A stretch of 35,668 nt of DNA from Asticcacaulis taihuensis. Lineage in GTDB: Bacteria; Pseudomonadota; Alphaproteobacteria; Caulobacterales; Caulobacteraceae. The position numbers were made by a program, and so were the translations under genes. The notes beneath the pieces are model-generated. The model saw only the letters and a program-made list of their open reading frames with translations. It searched no databases and had not been told where the DNA came from. Position 1 is the stretch's first letter, and each line of letters begins with the position of its first letter. Below, one piece after another: positions 35,606-35,668 of the stretch. The stretch is from positions 1 to 35,668 of the forward strand of contig NZ_FMTS01000012.1 of NCBI RefSeq assembly GCF_900100255.1, in the 5' to 3' direction.

Positions 35606-35668
35606 TTGTAAGTTATTTCCATCTGTTCTTTTGTGGACAGCGCTGGAAGCGGTAGGCAGACCGTGTCC
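35606..35668 (+). mobile_element. Second IS110-family copy, left end only (cut by window edge)
   Basis: The last 63 bases equal, in reverse complement, the left end of the IS110 element at the start of the window, including the 5' stem-loop of the candidate bridge RNA. The remainder, with its transposase on the plus strand, would lie beyond the edge. The adjoining 35574-35605 is the same REP-like half palindrome (ACCCCACCACCACGCC, then TTCGGCGCGG) found at the first copy. Confidence 0.85.

Overview
The window looks like a chromosomal segment from an alphaproteobacterium of the Caulobacteraceae, perhaps near Asticcacaulis (inference). The evidence is a dnaA-rpsT-mutM / ubiE-ubiB-coaBC-dut neighbourhood typical of alphaproteobacteria, DnaA/GyrB/RecF of that lineage, perfect CtrA-type boxes (TTAA-N7-TTAA) upstream of two genes, and a cluster of CcrM-type GANTC sites. 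The window is bounded on both sides by oppositely oriented copies of an IS110-family element, so it may be a contig broken at repeats.

Layout. 1-307: N-terminus and left end of an IS110 element with a strong bridge-RNA candidate, inserted in a REP-like palindrome. 302-2220 (minus): a membrane protein and a PadR regulator in a coupled pair with a double operator, then a diacylglycerol-kinase-family gene with a suspected frameshift. 2221-3108: an AT-rich foreign-looking gene, two membrane helices plus a possible PD-(D/E)XK domain. 3168-9735 (minus): the replication block dnaA-dnaN-recF-gyrB. 9736-10654: the long dnaA upstream region with a DnaA-like box, a near-CtrA box and hairpins, then rpsT and mutM (minus).

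12170-24939 is a block between mutM and ubiE, which are usually near neighbours: a degenerate aldo/keto-reductase-like protein, beta-carbonic anhydrase and a one-helix protein (minus); an MHS-type MFS transporter and an unknown exported protein (plus); a PBP1C plus alpha-2-macroglobulin envelope pair (minus); and a receiver-domain protein (plus). A GxxExxY gene bracketed by inverted CACAGATT-unit repeats follows at 24967-25437.

25546-34003 is mainly plus strand: ubiE and ubiB (ubiquinone), a minus-strand lipoprotein with a toxin-like C-terminal domain, coaBC (coenzyme A), an OafA-type acyltransferase with SGNH domain, dut, a DUF302 protein and two tandem paralogous small membrane proteins. 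34100-35536 (minus) holds dapB and an ETF-beta-lysine-methyltransferase-like gene; a long hairpin between them could mask the dapB ribosome-binding site.

REP-like palindromes built on a CCTCCCC/GGGGAGG core occur at gene borders throughout. They supply apparent Shine-Dalgarno sequences to recF and pbpC and are the targets of the IS110 copies. The strongest candidates for something undescribed are the IS110 bridge-RNA/REP targeting, the repeat-bracketed GxxExxY cassette, the AT-rich membrane nuclease-like gene and the lipoprotein toxin-like protein.
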